Origin: Dichetophora obliterata
Taxonomy: Eukaryota > Arthropoda > Insecta > Diptera > Sciomyzidae
Assembly (NCBI GenBank): GCA_963920525.1
Contig: OY986437.1
Coordinates: 26,740,363 to 26,804,362, forward strand
Length of the DNA: 64,000 nucleotides
Reading direction: 5' to 3'
The notes under the pieces were generated by a model that worked only from the letters and a program-made list of their open reading frames with translations, was not told where the DNA came from and made no database searches. Both the position numbers and the translations under genes were made by a program. Below, piece by piece: positions 22,326 to 34,621 of this stretch (its first letter is position 1; every line of letters begins with the position of its first letter).

Positions 22326-25084
22326 CATTAGCGTTGCCAGATTTCGAAATAAAGAAATTATTTCCTTAAAAGTTAATTTTTTATTGTTTTCTTAAGAAAT
22401 GCCTCGCTTAATTCATATTATGTGCAATTATTCATTTTCATAAAAATCACTCATCTAACAACCATATAAACTTTTACTCTTATAAGTGTCAAGTTATTGT
22501 ACCTTACGTACTTAAGTTGTATGAGAGGTGTCATGCCCCATTAGGAAATTCCAATTATATTTGCTACAATAGTTTTTTCTTATAAAATTGTCTTTTGTAG
22601 CTAATTTGAAGGCTTAACCCTTTATAAGTGCTGAGTTTGAAACTTATCTGCACTGAAAACTTATCTTAAAATACATTCATTACATGGGAGGTAGCACTCC
22701 ACGTAATCTAATTAAGTTTTTTTGGCGACCGAAAATAATATTTTTTTTAATAATTATGGAAAGTATTACATTGTAGAAACATTATACGAAAATTTTAAGT
22801 CAATAAAATAAAAATTGTTGTTGTTATAAGCACAAACATCCGAAGAGAAGACAATTTTGGAACATGTGGTGGTTACTATATGAATAAATGTTGCCACGCC
22901 TATTTTTAACGCCAAACAACACCTATAAATAAAAATGAAATGGTGTTTTTGGACTGCAATGCACTTATGAAATCTGCTCAACGGATTTGGCTGGGATTTT
23001 TTAAAAAATTGTTACTGCAGAAAATACGGATCAACATTTATACTTTCTTTTTCACACTTGCTCTAAATTTCGTGTACAATCTCTTCATCAGCTCCATCGG
23101 ACTTACTGCATGTAGCACTTACGTCACATTCTTCAATGCACTTTTTAATGCATTTTTTAAGTGAAAACTTCTTTAGGCGCGTTAAAAAACAACTGATATA
23201 TCATAGATTTTAGTTTTCACTTCTGTCGAAAGGCCCCCCACACTGGTATACTTTTTTATTGTTTAAAAATTTTTTGTCATGGGCTGAGTATGGGAATATG
23301 TTTATGGATTTGAGGAGGCAGGATCATATTTTGCAAACTCTAATTGTTGAAATGGTAACAAAATTAAATGCTAAGCGCAATAATTTGATAAAAAATGTTG
23401 GTCAAATTGAGCATATATTGCTGTTTTTGAAATAGCTGCATCGCATGCTAATAACTATCTGACATCGTTAGCAGCACGAAAAAAAGGGCAAAAGTATTGG
23501 TCTTTTGGCGAAGTTTAAGGTAAATGGGAGCTAATCTCCATGAATGTATTGGTAGCAAAATTAGTTGCATTCATTTTTTATTCATGAATCATTCCAATGA
23601 CAGGGCATACAAAGTACGCCAAGTTCTCAATTAAATGTTTTTAACTTTGATAAACGTTTTTCAATAAAAATAAAACAAAAGGCAAATCGATTTTGACAAG
23701 GTCGAATTTCTACCTCAGGCGATACTAGTTTTACTAAATAAACAAAAAAAAATTAATCAGTTCTATTTAAAAGTGGGTATTTTGAACAAAAATATTAGTG
23801 ACTTTATTTCCAGAAAATATAATTACTGCAAGTCGATTGGACTAACGAAGCACATCCAGGGTTAATTAATAAAAATTGTTTCCTCATTGCGAGAGTGCAA
23901 TTGCATGAAATAAAGATAACGAACGCTCTGAAAATTATTAAAAAAAAAAATTTAATTCCTAAATGATAACAATAGAGATAGACGAATTATGACCTTTAAA
24001 GAATTTTTTTCTGGTTTCAATAACTCTACTTGCACAAATTGCTGCTGCGATAAGATTTTGATTCGTTGAACTTAAGCATTCAAAAAATTTAATCAACCCA
24101 ATATACCAACTAATTCTATTTTTAATTAAAAATAAAATTTATTTTTTAAAGCGGTTTTTCGGATACTACAATGATTACAGTTTTTCTTTCATTTATTCCA
24201 AAAAAAAATATTTTTTGCCTCTAAAATTTTGATAAAATTTTAAATTTTTTTCTAAAAAACATTTGCAATATTTTTTGCCAGATACTCAGCAGAATATTTA
24301 ATAATTTGAATTGACTTGCTATCACAAGTAGTTAGAAAGAGTTGGAGGTTTTATTGAAATGAATCAAGTGCTTTTCGAATTAGCAATCAAAAGGAACAGA
24401 GGCATACAAAATAAACAAAAACACAACGACTCAATGCTTTTACGCGTCGGAATTTGCCTAAAACTGTTTACTTTATTTTAAGCTAATGCGCTAGTGTTGG
24501 TCAAAAAATTATTAATGAGAATAAAAAAAATGTCGTTAAAATTCTGCATATCATATGAGTTTATTTGTGCATAATTAACTTGTTATAATCGTTCCCTTAG
24601 TCGTCAGAGAAAGAACTTTCTAACAAGTTCTATGAGAGTATAATGAGACAAAATCTGGAAGACAATCCACCAGAGTTAAGTTAAACACAGCTTAGTTTCT
24701 TTAGAAATATATTTCTAGGAACATTATTGCACATTATTATATTTTTATCTAAATAATCTGTTACAGTATAAAATTATCTAAGAACATTTGTACATTAATA
24801 AACTGAAGGTTATGAATTAAAAAATAGTTGGAAAATAGAAACAATTTTCTCTGAACTCAATATAATATTAAATATTTTGTTTTGCCGTTAGCCAGCGGTG
24901 CCACTCGAAACACTTTGGGGTCGAATCAAAAAACTTTCATGCAGTGTTACTAACTACAGTCTGACAACTGCTTAAATACTGATGAGTACTGGTTTAAGAT
25001 GTCTTTTTTTTAATATAGGGTAGGAATGTGCGAAAGCTCATACTGCAGCTCATACTACATGTAGTGAAATGAAAATCAAAAAGT
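22326..25084. other. AT-rich intergenic DNA with one dispersed repeat
   Basis: No gene is recognised. 22995-23200 is repeated elsewhere: GAAAATACGGATCAA and CACACTTGCTCTAAATTTC recur at 29436-29500, and the block around GAAAACTTCTTTAGGCGCG (23163) recurs inverted at 28756. These are fragments of one dispersed family. Confidence 0.5.
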
Positions 25085-27060
25085 TCTAAAAGTTCCGCTG
25101 TGATCTTGTTCTTCTCTGTGTGGCCTTGTTTGTAGATTTCCTTGATAATTGTTGTTGGCGCAGTTAGCTGGAAATTTTTTGTAGACGTTGTGAATTCGTA
25201 TTGTGTTGCTACAGTCGGCATATGAAATTAGAATTATTTTTGTTAAGAGCTTAGGGCAATTTATTAAATTTTTCTTATATTACTGAAACTATTTCTTTTA
25301 AGCAAAAATGTTCCCATATAATAATATCAAAAATACATATAATTAAAGTAAGTTATTTGAATTATTTCATTATTGAATTAATATAAAAAAATTAAAGCTT
25401 CTTTATATCTATATATATCATGACACTAACACAATATACGTGTTCACCATATCTATATTGCGTTGTGTATTAAAAATAGAATATTTTAGAATTAAAAAAT
25501 ATCTATAGCATATAAATTATATTAAATTCATATAAGAAATTGATGCTAAACAGTTTAAAAAATGGAATGCTTAGGATAAGCAGACTTTAGTTATCCAATT
25601 ATTACTGAAAATATTAATTATTTTGCAGGTTTATTACGTAATTGTTATTATATAAATATACATAAATACTCTTTAAATTTCCTCAATGAGCTAAATTGTA
25701 CAAGTATATAAACTATATATATATATATATCCGATACGGTAACACTTTTAGTAAAAACAAATAGTTTTACCAATATTATATATACTCTTTAATTCATTTG
25801 TATAAACTGTTTTCTAAAATAGTTCGATGTCATATGCTGACTATAGCTACAAAGAAACATCTACAAAAAATTCAAGCTAACTGTACAACAATAACTACCA
25901 AGGAAATCTACAACAACAACGCAAATAGAATGATAAGATCCCAGCGGTTGTGCAGCGTTAGAGGGGATGAACCGAATTGGCGGCGGAAAATATATAGCAC
26001 TTTGCTTATTATTTTTTCTGTTTGCCTGCTAACAAGATCTTAAGTGGAGGGAGGCATTAAAATAAACTTTAGAGCTATCTGCTGATATGAAATGAAATTT
26101 CAATATTTCATATTTGTATTTTGTTTGACTGTCGTGAAATCTCTTTTAATGGCTCCACTATAGATATTGCTAGCAGGCATACAGAAAAAATAGCAAGCAA
26201 AGTGCTATTTATTTTTCGCCGCCAATTCGGTTCATCCCCACAACCGCTGCGATCATGTTATGCTCTTTGCGATTTTGTTGTAGATTTGCTTGGTAATTGT
26301 TGTTGTGCAGTTAGCTTGAATTTTTTTAAATGTTTCTTTGTAGCTACAATCGGCATATGACAATCGAAGTATTTTTATAACACTTTTTATATACGCACAT
26401 AAAAACACACAAAAAACCTGCAAAATACATTTATATTTACAGTTGTAATTGAATAACTACAGTCTTCTTATCATAAGCGTTCTATTTCTTACCGCCTAAT
26501 GTTGTTAATCGAAAACGCAAGCAAACTACAGGTAAGACACGAGAAGCAACACTTTTTCTATTCGAAATTCTATTGCTTCTCTTGTCTTGCTTGTCGTTGG
26601 TTTGTGTTTTCAATTTACAACACTATACACTATACTTACAAATTTATATATTATATCTATTTCTTATTTATTCTTATTTTAATGCTCAACACAATCTATA
26701 TATAGCGTGCATGTATATTGTGTTATTATATGAAAAGTTATAAATAAGGTTTAAATTTTTAAATTAATTCAATAATGAAATAATTTAAATAAATGATATG
26801 AATTATATTTATATATTTTTGATATGGTAGTACATTTAGTTAAAAGAAATAATTTCAGCCATTCATACAAAATTTCAAAAATTGATTTAAACTCTTATCT
26901 AAAATAGATCAGTTGTCATATGAAGTGAGAATGGGAAGGTTCACAACGGTTGCGCAACGTTAGAGGGGATGTCAGTCAGAAAAATCGGCGTCAGAAACTA
27001 AACCGCATTTTACTTGCTATGTTTTCTGTTTGCCTGGTAGCAAATTATTAAGTGGTGGAA
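25085..27060. repeat. Hierarchical palindrome, about 2 kb
   Basis: The centre is an inverted repeat: arm 25838-26060 and arm 26131-26362, about 85-90% identical, with a ~70-bp spacer (shared GATGAACCGAATTGGCGGCG). Outside it, 25560-25635 mirrors 26410-26490 (TTTTGCAGGTTT end) and 25270-25385 mirrors 26760-26870 (AATAATGAAATAATT). Outermost, 25085-25225 and 26880-27060 are further diverged copies of the arm unit in opposite orientation. Open frames within the arms are mirror images and not genes. Confidence 0.7.
26534..26588. repeat. 55-bp hairpin repeat, copy 2
   Basis: AAGACACGAGAAGCAA (26534-26549) pairs with TTGCTTCTCTTGTCTT (26573-26588) around a 23-nt loop. Its reverse complement matches the hairpin at 3041-3098 in both stem and loop. 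Confidence 0.65.
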
Positions 27061-27071
27061 TGGTAAAATTA

Positions 27072-27260
27072 GACAAGGTAGTGTTAGGGCGGAGAGCCTG
27101 TGACCGAAACTGTCAAAACGAAGTTGACATTTCAAACAAAATCTGCAACCAATGAAAATGCAATATGAAAACAAAAATTGGCCAAAATACCAAAATGGCT
27201 GAGTTTGACAGTTATGGTCACTAAGAAAGAGAACACTTTCAGCACTAACACTACCTTGTC
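27072..27260. mobile_element. 189-bp MITE, TA target duplication
   Basis: GACAAGGTAGTGTTAG at 27072 and its complement ending at 27260 are flanked by TA (27070-27071 and 27261-27262). The interior contains nested complementary words (AACTGTCAAAAC / GTTTGACAGTT). Tc1/mariner-derived MITE is the likely class. Confidence 0.65.
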
Positions 27261-28216
27261 TAGTTATACTATGAGTGGTGTCATCAATAGGGGCTTCACG
27301 CTAAATTTATTTTATTTTAACCTACAATAGCTCTTCGCTGTCTGTATTGATGACTGTATTGATGAGTCACACACAAACTCAAGCACTTTTTTCATTTTTT
27401 ATTATTTTTTTAAGTTTTTCAAGTTTACAATAATACAAGTTTACGAAATAAGTTGCAAGTACAAGCACTCGAATAAGATGTGTTGCAAATTAAATAAAAT
27501 GCAAATTAAATAAAATATTTGCGCTAAAATACGACCGAAATGTGAAACGTCAAAATTTGTAATTGTCAAAATTTCATCGTCCATTTGACACAGCAAAAGC
27601 GACAAATTTATTTCAACACACACAAATTTTATTCAACTTGATATTTTCTATCCTACCACGACTGAAAACTTTCCAATTGACACACAGTAATATTTGACAA
27701 CTCAGAATATAAAATGCCGCAGTGGTGAAAATATAAAGCCACTGACAAATACAACAAGTGTGAAAATTGTCAAACTTTGTTTGACGATATATAATAAAAT
27801 AAGAGCATGCATGTAATTATTTAAATGTTCAACATATTCCTTTATCACAACTTAAAGATTAAAATGTTAAAACACTCAATCCATACATTATTTTTTCTTG
27901 TTTTCAAATGAAGTTCCAGCAGAAAAAGAAGAAGATCGTTCCTTTTTAAATCTCACCATGCATAGCAGCTGTTTAAGTAAAAGCAAATTTTTCAAAAATG
28001 TTGACAAATACAACAACTGAAGAAATTGCCAAACTTTAACAGCATATATAGACCAATATAAAGCGAATTCATAATAAGTTTTGGTTGCAAACATCTTATT
28101 GCAACCTAACTTAAGTATTTATATACTAACAAACAGATTATATGCATTAATTCAGGAGTTGCCAAGAGATTTCTTTGTGAGCTTGCGGCCGATTAAGAAC
28201 AAGAGTGACGATCATT
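27261..28216. other. AT-rich DNA, nothing recognised
   Basis: No gene or bounded element. GTATTGATGA is doubled near 27340-27365. Words such as TGTCAAA/TTTGACA recur through the stretch. Confidence 0.45.
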
Positions 28217-28589
28217 GGCCGCATTCAGCGCAGACAACAGTTGGCAACTGTTGTGTAAAAATTCGCTGAATGGTACAAATTTGGTAGCGCTAACTAAAAC
28301 TGATAAAGTAGCGAACGCCTTTTAATCGAGCGAACAAATTCTATGCTACATGAACACAACTGTTTGCTTAACTGTCAGATGCTCTTACTGACGCTGTTAA
28401 ATTAATAAACGCAGAAAGAACGCAGCAAATTTAAGTGAGAAACCTTTGCAATTGAATTAAATTTACATAAAAATTAAATTGAATCTAACTTCTGACGTGT
28501 AGAGTAGCAACACATTCAGAGAAAAACATCGTGAACTAAGGTAGCGCTACTATCACAGTTCACAATAGTTGTCTGCGCTGAATGCGGCC
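28217..28589. mobile_element. 373-bp MITE with GGCCGCATTCAGCG termini
   Basis: Inverted repeats GGCCGCATTCAGCGCAGACA start at 28217 and end at 28589 and are perfect for over 22 bp. ATT flanks both sides (28214-28216 and 28590-28592), a 3-bp target duplication. The inner TAGCGCTA words are also arranged symmetrically. No coding sequence. The Harbinger-like class is an inference from the 3-bp duplication. Confidence 0.7.
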
Positions 28590-28749
28590 ATTGTTGATTT
28601 TTTTATGCACAAATACATGCAAACAATTTTTGAGGTTATGTTTTCTAAGTTTTCTATCTTGTAATCTTTTCTGTCTGCATTGATGGCGAGAGTTCCTAGG
28701 AAAAAGACAATGATGCAAACCAAAGATTTACCCTCTACCAAAATCGTTC

Positions 28750-29520
28750 AACGCGCCTAAAGAAGTTTTCAATTCAAAAATAGCCGTGGATCTAAGAAGA
28801 AATGTAACCAAAGATCTTTCGAATTGAAAGTCGAAGTCTTACACATATGCTTATTTATTCATTGAGTTTATTTATTTACTTCGTGCATATACTAAATAAA
28901 TAAAGGCAAATGAAACAGAACAAGATGAACATGAGTAAATGGGTATTTTCCTGTCATATTTTTGTAATCTGGTTACAGGTGATTATCCTTTAACTATGGA
29001 GGTGAATTTTTTCGACATAATAAAAAATTTTTAATAAAAAAAGTTTTTTTGGTAATTATTTTTCTGCGACAACAAGCTACTAAATTAAACAATACATACG
29101 ACAATTTAATTTTTTTTAAGCTTAACAATACTTTCACTCTATTTCAATAAATAATAAATTTATTTCAATAAATTTAATTAAGAACACCACCATTGCAAAC
29201 TTTTTAAAAAAATAGAAAATTATATACAAATTTAAAATTTTTCTATAGTTTAAATCATTTTTGATTTTAAATACAAATTCTAGTTGTTAGATAAAATACA
29301 ATAGAAATAAAAAGATAAAAAAAATAAAAATAGAAAATAAAAATTAATCCAAAACATAAGAGGAATTTTTTTCACAGCCAAATATATATATTTAAAGAAA
29401 TATAAGAGATCGTATAAGAAAAAATTTTATTGGAGAAAATACGGATCAAAATTTATATTTTCTTTTCCACACTTGCTCTAAATTTCTTCTAAATTTCACA
29501 TTCTTCAATTCGAATCGACA
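28750..29520. repeat. Rearranged copy of the 23-kb dispersed repeat
   Basis: GCGCCTAAAGAAGTTTTCA at 28756 is the complement of 23163-23181, and GAAAATACGGATCAA...CACACTTGCTCTAAATTTC at 29436-29495 matches 23019-23080 directly. The intervening AT-rich DNA has no gene. Confidence 0.5.
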
Positions 29521-29897
29521 ATTTAATCGTCCACTTTGCTAACTTCGCCATAGTCTTCTAGAATTTGAGCTTATACTAAATCATAGATTTTTTTAATTGG
29601 ACATAATCTTTAAACATTAATAGCATATCATAACGAAAAATAGTCCATGATATAAAGTTTTCCTAATAAAAGGTTTTCAACTACAATAAAACGGACGAGT
29701 AGTAAAAATATTTCTATGATAAGCTAACGCTTAGTTTTATGTGTGGTAAACTTTTTATATTGGATACCCAGTTGGAAAATGAGCCCTGCTCTATGTCTGC
29801 CGGCAATATGCCACGGAAGGTCAGGAGACATGCTCGCCTCGATACACGCTAATATCTTTTTCTTATAAGCATGTCTTAGGCCAGCATGCATGCTAAA

Positions 29898-30063
29898 TTA
29901 ACTGCCATAGCAGCAATGCAGCATGCATCTCATGGTATGAATGCAGAATCAATGCATGTCTACCAAATGAATTGCCCTAGCAGCATGGCTACATGCATCT
30001 CACGGTTTTAATTCTGCATTCATACCATGATATGCACGCTGCATTGCTGCTACTGCAGTTAAT
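29898..30063. repeat. Palindrome with 54-bp arms
   Basis: Arm 29898-29953 (TAACTGCCATAGCAGCAATG ... GGTATGAATGCAGAAT) pairs with 30010-30063. The ~56-bp spacer holds a related GCAGCATGGCTACATGCATC word. It is probably the core of a small CCCAG-ended element (29765-30130), but those ends are weak. Confidence 0.6.
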
Positions 30064-30179
30064 TTGACAGACATGCCGTCTTCGGACATGTCTATAGAAA
30101 AACTAGTAAGGAATTATCTTCGGCTGGGCAGAAGTTAAAATACCCCCACGGACGACGATTTTTCCAAAACTCATAGATT

Positions 30180-31060
30180 GATATTTGTGGAATTGAAAGA
30201 TATGTTACCATTTTGAAGAATTCACTTTGTGTGGGAGGTAGACGTGATTTTTATTCGACTTTTACAAATTTTATACTAAAAATGCATTTGAAAGGTTAAA
30301 GCTTATGTGCAAAATTTTAAGTCATTAGATTAGTTTTTGTGGAATTGAAAGCGATTTTGCCATTTTGGGTAAGTCACTTTGTATGGGAGGTAGGCGTGGT
30401 TTTCATCCCATTTTTACAAATTGCATACTCAAAGTAATAATAAATATTAAAGCTGCAGAGCAAAATTTGGAGTCATTATATTAACTTTTGTGGATTTTAA
30501 AGAGATTTTATCGTTTTGGTTAGGTCTGTATGGTTAGGTCTTTATGGTTAGGTTTGTATGGGAGGTAGGTGTGGTTTTCATCCAATTTTTACAAATTTTA
30601 TATTCAAAGTAAATATTAAAGACACTGTGCAAAATTTGAAGTCATTAAATTGGTTTTTGTGGAATTGAAAGCGATTTTGCCGTTTTGGGTAAGTCACTTT
30701 GTATGGGAGGTAGGCGTGGTTTTCATCCCATTTTTACAAATTGCATACTCAAAGTAATAATAAATATTAAAGCTGCAGTGCAAGATTTGAAGTCATTATA
30801 TTAACTTTTGTGGATTTTAAAGATATTTACCGTTTTGGTAAGGTCGCTTTTTATGGGAGGTAGGAGTGGTTTTCATCCGACTTTTACAAATTTTATATTC
30901 AAAGTAAATACTAAAGACACTGTGCAAATTTTGAAGTCATTAAATAAGTTTTTGTGGAATTTAAAGAGATTTTACCATTTAGGGTAAGTCACTTTGTATG
31001 GGAGGTAGGAATGGTTTTCATCCGATTTTTACAAATTTCATATTCAGAGTTTATATTAAG
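30180..31060. repeat. Tandem array, six units of about 148 bp
   Basis: GGGAGGTAG recurs at 30234, 30385, 30559, 30705, 30855 and 30999. Each unit reads GTCACTTTGTATGGGAGGTA, then TTTTCATCC..TTTTACAAATT..., then AAGTCATTA...TTTTTGTGGA. A seventh copy sits alone at about 31861-31910. This is a non-coding Helitron/DINE-like fly repeat family also present at 20130. Confidence 0.75.
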
Positions 31061-31951
31061 TCATTATATTAATTTTTGTGGATTTAATAGAGATGTTATC
31101 GTTTTGATGAATCCAAGTAGAATTTTGCGAGGTTACTTAAGACACATTTTTTACACGACGACGTTGCAGCGATACTGATTTGGAAAATATTTTGTGGGAA
31201 AAGTTTGTAAAAATTCCTAGGATACTACTTTACCACTAGGTCACAGAATGTGGTAACGATTTATCAAGTGTTATCTTTAAAAAATTCATCACTCATCATT
31301 CATCAAGATGTACATTTTGTAACAATTAGCTTATTGCGACCCAAGTTATTTAAAATGGTGGACGCAAATTATTATTATATATAAACATTTTTTATAAAGG
31401 TATGAAATTGTTGCAATATTTTCTGAATTCAGCTTGCGCTTAAATTCTTAAGAAGTTTTGGCTGTTATTTTACCGAAAATCTTCTTTCCCATCTACATTT
31501 AGCTCCAAATAATATCAAAAAACACTGAAGATTATGTTGTACTCCTATATATTATATAAATTTTAATTATAAAATAATTATATTTATGGCTGCAAAATGT
31601 AAACAAAACATGTAAACAAAATTCAGTTTTTTACAATTGGCAACTGTGTAATGCATTTATATATAAATGTGTATACTAAAATGTGATAAGTCACTTCAAA
31701 GTAATTTTCACTAACACAATGTCGGCATTGTGTTGCAGCACTTTCGAATCATAGTGGTCTCCGTAACGTAACCAATACGTAACATCATGTCAATTTTGAC
31801 ACAAAAATAAACGCTACGACGTCGCTGCAACCCAAATGTGGACCATCAGTTCTAGTTGGGAAGTCACTTTGTATGGGAGGTAGACGTGGTTTTCATCCGA
31901 TTTTGCTCATTTTTTAACTTGGTCTCTATTTTTGAATAGAAAGCTTATATA

Positions 31952-32013
31952 GACGGACAGACGGACAGATGGACAGACGGACAGACGGACAGACGGACAG
32001 ACGGACAGACGGA
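31952..32013 (+). repeat. (GACAGACG)n microsatellite
   Basis: About seven to eight units of GACAGACG with one variant (GACAGATG). It is followed directly by ATGGCTCAATCGACTCGGGA and GATGCTGATCAAGAA, a phrase that I recognise as accompanying GACGGACA repeats in fly repetitive DNA. Confidence 0.85.
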
Positions 32014-32239
32014 CATGGCTCAATCGACTCGGGAGGTGATGCTGATCAAGAACATGTGTGCTTTTCTATACCGGCCACGCCTCCTTATCGGTGTTACAAA
32101 CAGAGTGACAAAGTTAATGTACCCCTATTGCGTTTTTAAAACGTGGGAGTATAAAAGCTCTTTGCGATGCCAAGGTCACAAACTGACCTGATATATATTT
32201 TAATGCAAAATTCACTACTTAGTTAATTTTTACAGAAAA

Positions 32240-32595
32240 TTAAGTTATAATTAGGAATATTTTGGTGTGCTCATGACAATAAGTTGTCGACACTGTGCTC
32301 GTCGTACAATGTTGTGGACATACTAGTTTTCCCAAAACGTATGTTTTGTAACAAATTGATGATGGACAGACGATACATATAGCTCGTTGGCTGGCTTCTT
32401 TTTTTTCTTTTCTTATAAGATTTGCAGAAATAGAGGGTTGGTAGACTTCTTGTTTATCGAACAACATCTACAGACAATTGAGTTATTTTCATTCTTTTTC
32501 TACGTCGAATTAATTCCTGAACAAGATCACATCCAAGTTTTTTAAGATATAGTCTGCGTTTGAATGTCTTTAAGGTATTCTAATATGGCATTGTG
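32240..32595 (-). pseudogene. piggyBac-like transposase, C-terminal fragment
   Basis: The minus strand encodes TFKRRLYLKKLGCDLVQELI followed by RRRKRM. This matches the piggyBac helix just before the C-terminal domain (RRxFLKxLGxxLxxPxIxxR). After a linker and a frameshift comes RAICIVCPSSICYKTY...CHEHTKIF, a cysteine-rich tail like the piggyBac zinc-binding CRD. Earlier catalytic regions are not present upstream. No terminal repeat or TTAA pair could be assigned. The fragment is short and shifted, so the family call is moderate. Confidence 0.55.
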
Positions 32596-32599
32596 TCTG

Positions 32600-34621
32600 T
32601 CCACAGAACTTAGCCGTTAAGAGCAGAAATGTCAGTAATATTTGAAAGCGCTTAAATAGGGCTTATTAATAGTTGTTTATGTAAAAATATTTATTAGGGG
32701 TAAATTTATTTATTTAATATATTAAAATTGAACTCCTTAAAACTCTCCCCTTTGGATATTATAGAAGTAATATTTTGGAACTTATAATAATGGGATAACG
32801 ATTTGGATTAGAAAATACATTTATATAAATAGTTATTTAATTTTTAGGTGTTGGTTCTCAATAAATTTTTTTTAAATAAATTATTAATGCAAAATATTAA
32901 ATCTAAAAATAAATTCCTTAAAGATAATTTCCGGGATCCAATAATTATTGGATTTTAACTTATAGGGGAATACTTTGAGGAGTTGGATTAAGAGAAAATT
33001 GTATAGGGGCAAATAGATAAACATAAAACCGAATATGTATTATTACAAATATAGGTGTTTATGAGATTTAAGAGTACATTGCTTATAAACTAAAAGATAA
33101 CATTATTTTTATTTTCATATGGGAACAATTATGGGAAATGTTATCTTTCCGCTATGAGTTGATGTAAAGATATATTACTAAAATCACGCAATATTTTTAT
33201 TCTGCCATATAGTGTGTCTTTAAATATTGGTTATAGGGGATTAACTTTTTTTTTTTGTATAAAATATTTTCGAAGGTAGTTATTAGCGAAAAAAAACCCA
33301 TGGAATTATCAAAAGTTATTAGTTATTATATACTGCATTGTACCTCTTTAATAGCTAATTCAACTCCATTATTTAATAAGAGCAGAGTTCCTTTTAAGCA
33401 TTGAGATTTATTTAAAGATTTCAGTATGCAAGTAATTAATAAACCTTTAAAGCTTATTGAATATAAGACCTTCCTAGATTTTAGTATAGATTTAAGTTTT
33501 TTGGTTCTTTAATCTTCTTACATATTAATACGCAAACATCAAATGTTGTCGTACACTTTTTATATTTATTTTAGAATAAGAAAAATTATATGTATATCAT
33601 TCTAAAAGTGTTGCACCATAGATGTGCCGAATCATGTTAGACTTTGAATTGATGGCCTCTGATCCGAACAAATTAACGTTGAAAGTTTATATTAATTTTT
33701 ATAAGGAATATCAGGACTGGGAAAAGAAAAAATGGTGAATGAGGTATCGGATGGAAAGTCTGGGTGAAGAGGCTTGGACAACATGATTTCATTTTGATTG
33801 GTAACCTTCGACCTGAAATATGAGCATAAAAAGAGCATTTCTGAAATAAAAGCTAAGCTATAAGATATAGAAGAACATGATATCAGATGGACATTGCTAA
33901 GATGTACAAAAAATAGTCCAAACAGTTCTCACCATCTCTAACGAACACCCTACAATAAGCATTTTTTTATGTAACATGTGTGAATATATATATTGTGGTG
34001 GTGAAATTTCTTATAAATACTACATTTTTAAAAATTTCCTTTATTTTGGCATCAAAATTATTGTGATATCTAAAAACTATAAATGTTCTCAATATATCGA
34101 ACTTTTGTATGAAAAGTTGTTGCTTAAAAAAAATTACGGTACAAAATTTAATATTTTTTACAAATATTATGTTGAAAAATTCCCGTTCTTTTGTTGCGAT
34201 AAAACTATTGCAATATCTTGAAAACTAAAGATTTTCTTAGTACAACGCATTTTTTTTAGAGGCAAAGTCTCTCCTCAGAAGGATAAAAACTATTGAAAAT
34301 TAAATTTTTATTTTGTAAGCAATTATTTTCGCTATTTTCCAATCGATTTCCCTCAAATTTGCTTTGACTGAAAGTTTAAAAGAAAAAAAAATTTTTTTTG
34401 AAAAAGCCTCTAAAATATTCAATGTTTGATCAAAAATAAATCAAAAGTATTTTTTGTGCTATTTTTCTTTTTTTTTTAATTTTAATTACTCACTCTTTCA
34501 TATGACATATCATTTATCCGCAAAAATGACTTAGTTTTGACACAAAACTCAATAAACAGTTTCTGTGATTAAAAATCATGGGCATTGGCTTGGATTTTTT
34601 TGGCGAAAATTTATTTTTTTA
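32600..34621. other. AT-rich DNA, nothing recognised
   Basis: No coding similarity, RNA gene or bounded element was found. The frame at 33976-34221 is A/T-driven and lacks any recognisable domain. Confidence 0.45.

Noticed and set aside
25798..26360. Two ~80-codon plus-strand frames
   Set aside because: They lie in the two arms of the central palindrome, have no recognisable domain, and are not conserved as protein between arms.
29765..30130. CCCAG-ended element around the 29898-30063 palindrome
   Set aside because: The ends match for only five or six bases and no target duplication could be confirmed, so only the palindrome is reported.
30180..31060. CRISPR-like regular repeats
   Set aside because: Units are ~148 bp, diverged and contiguous with no spacers, and the DNA is eukaryotic; it is an ordinary tandem array.
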